From IMG/VR virus record IMGVR_UViG_3300027847_001762, positions 1 to 37,662 of that record: a DNA stretch of 37,662 nucleotides. One strand, given 5' to 3'. Shown in pieces: positions 37,226 to 37,662 of the stretch. How positions within the stretch are numbered: the stretch's first letter is position 1; each line of letters begins with the position of its first letter. The notes beneath the pieces are model-generated. The model had not been told where the DNA came from. It searched no databases and was given only the letters and a program-made list of their open reading frames with translations. The position numbers and the translations under genes are program-made. The DNA comes from a virus.

Positions 37226-37662
37226 TGCAACAAAGCCAGATGACTCCTGAAGATGTCCGGGCGCTGCGGATGGAGATCGCTGCCCTCGAAGTCAAGTTGG
37301 TCGAGTACACGAAGGACGACCATTCGGTCGAAGAATCAGCCGACCTGCTGCTCGAACTGAACTTGGCTAAACGGGATATGGGTTTTCTCTACGATGGCCT
37401 GTCAACTTGGCTCGGCAGAGTGATGGCCGGCAACCAAATTCTCGACCTGCGAGACAGAGCCTCGGTCGAACGCAAGATGTCTGCCAGCCGTTCGGGCTGG
37501 AGACACAAAGACCTTGCCCGAGACGTGCTGAACCGCATCGAACAGTCGTCGGTCGACATGGAGACAGGTGAGGTTGTCTTGTCCCCCAACCAAATGGTCA
37601 TGAAGATGTTGGATTACCTCCAACCGTCGTATTGGCGAGTTGGAGCATTGAATAAAATCGGA
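37225..37662 (+). CDS. Partial conserved actinophage-type protein downstream of terL (146+ aa)
   Basis: It starts with the ATG at 37225-37227 overlapping the terL stop and stays open to the right edge. The N-terminus is a helical, coiled-coil-like stretch (about 8-55). Then come LGRVMAGNQILDLRDRASVERKM, a SRSGWRHKDLARDVLNRI block, VDMETGEVVLSPNQMVMKML, and SYWRVGALNKIG at the edge. I recall this '..W.H..LAR.V..R' plus '..YWRV.AL..LGI' layout from a small actinophage protein family of unknown function. The C-terminus, which usually ends soon after the YWRV segment in that family, lies outside. Being coupled to terL suggests an early or packaging-associated role. Confidence 0.75.
   Translation, partial: MQQSQMTPEDVRALRMEIAALEVKLVEYTKDDHSVEESADLLLELNLAKRDMGFLYDGLSTWLGRVMAGNQILDLRDRASVERKMSASRSGWRHKDLARDVLNRIEQSSVDMETGEVVLSPNQMVMKMLDYLQPSYWRVGALNKIG

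Overview
The window is the head-morphogenesis end of a tailed (Caudoviricetes) dsDNA phage or prophage. The marker genes are a large terminase, an HK97-type portal and an HK97-type (S78) prohead protease. No bacterial housekeeping gene, tRNA, rRNA, IS element or CRISPR array is visible. The host is probably an actinobacterium. This is an inference: several short conserved blocks (WRPIMKKPGGF with CAWLHHETTGKWPNEG; FRCPPGTP with QFTD; GC-x-G followed by WMPC; a DUF6582-like C-terminus) resemble blocks I remember from actinophage virion operons. No database search could be run.

Layout. On the right, a 55-codon membrane-protein gene (minus) and terL (plus, 35921-37225) are transcribed away from each other across about 60 bp. 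TerL overlaps a second plus-strand gene that runs off the window. Leftward from 35858 everything is on the minus strand: small membrane protein, portal, prohead protease fused to a huge tail, a Cys/Pro-rich 571-aa protein, giant proteins of 2494 and 1089 aa, small proteins of 99 and 222 aa, proteins of 663 and 2721 aa, a 102-aa protein, and a protein of at least 354 aa that leaves the window on the left. Most junctions overlap (TGATG, TAATG, GTGA), so this looks like one long translationally coupled operon. Its only notable internal gap is 33609-33705. No gene for a major capsid protein is recognisable; it probably lies beyond the left edge.

The striking part is that about 80% of the window encodes six large or giant modular proteins. 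They look like 'polyvalent proteins' (Iyer, Burroughs and Aravind): long, disordered, multi-effector proteins thought to be packaged and delivered with phage DNA. Recognisable domains include a ParB/Srx-like domain, a KTSC domain, two HExxH zincin-like motifs, a DUF3626-like block, one ADP-ribosyltransferase-like domain of the HGT class and a second of the R-S-E class. Four of the proteins share an insert: KALGR, a basic or glycine-rich stretch, then RDAD(M/L)DM, VQEGT and ERPA. Five of them carry about 30 copies in total of a short linker motif, G-(L/F)-x-S-x-R. The head of the largest protein is itself the prohead protease. I infer, without proof, that the shared module and repeated motif form a virion-loading and/or polyprotein-processing code, with the motifs cut by the fused maturation protease. 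That is the main candidate for an undescribed system here.
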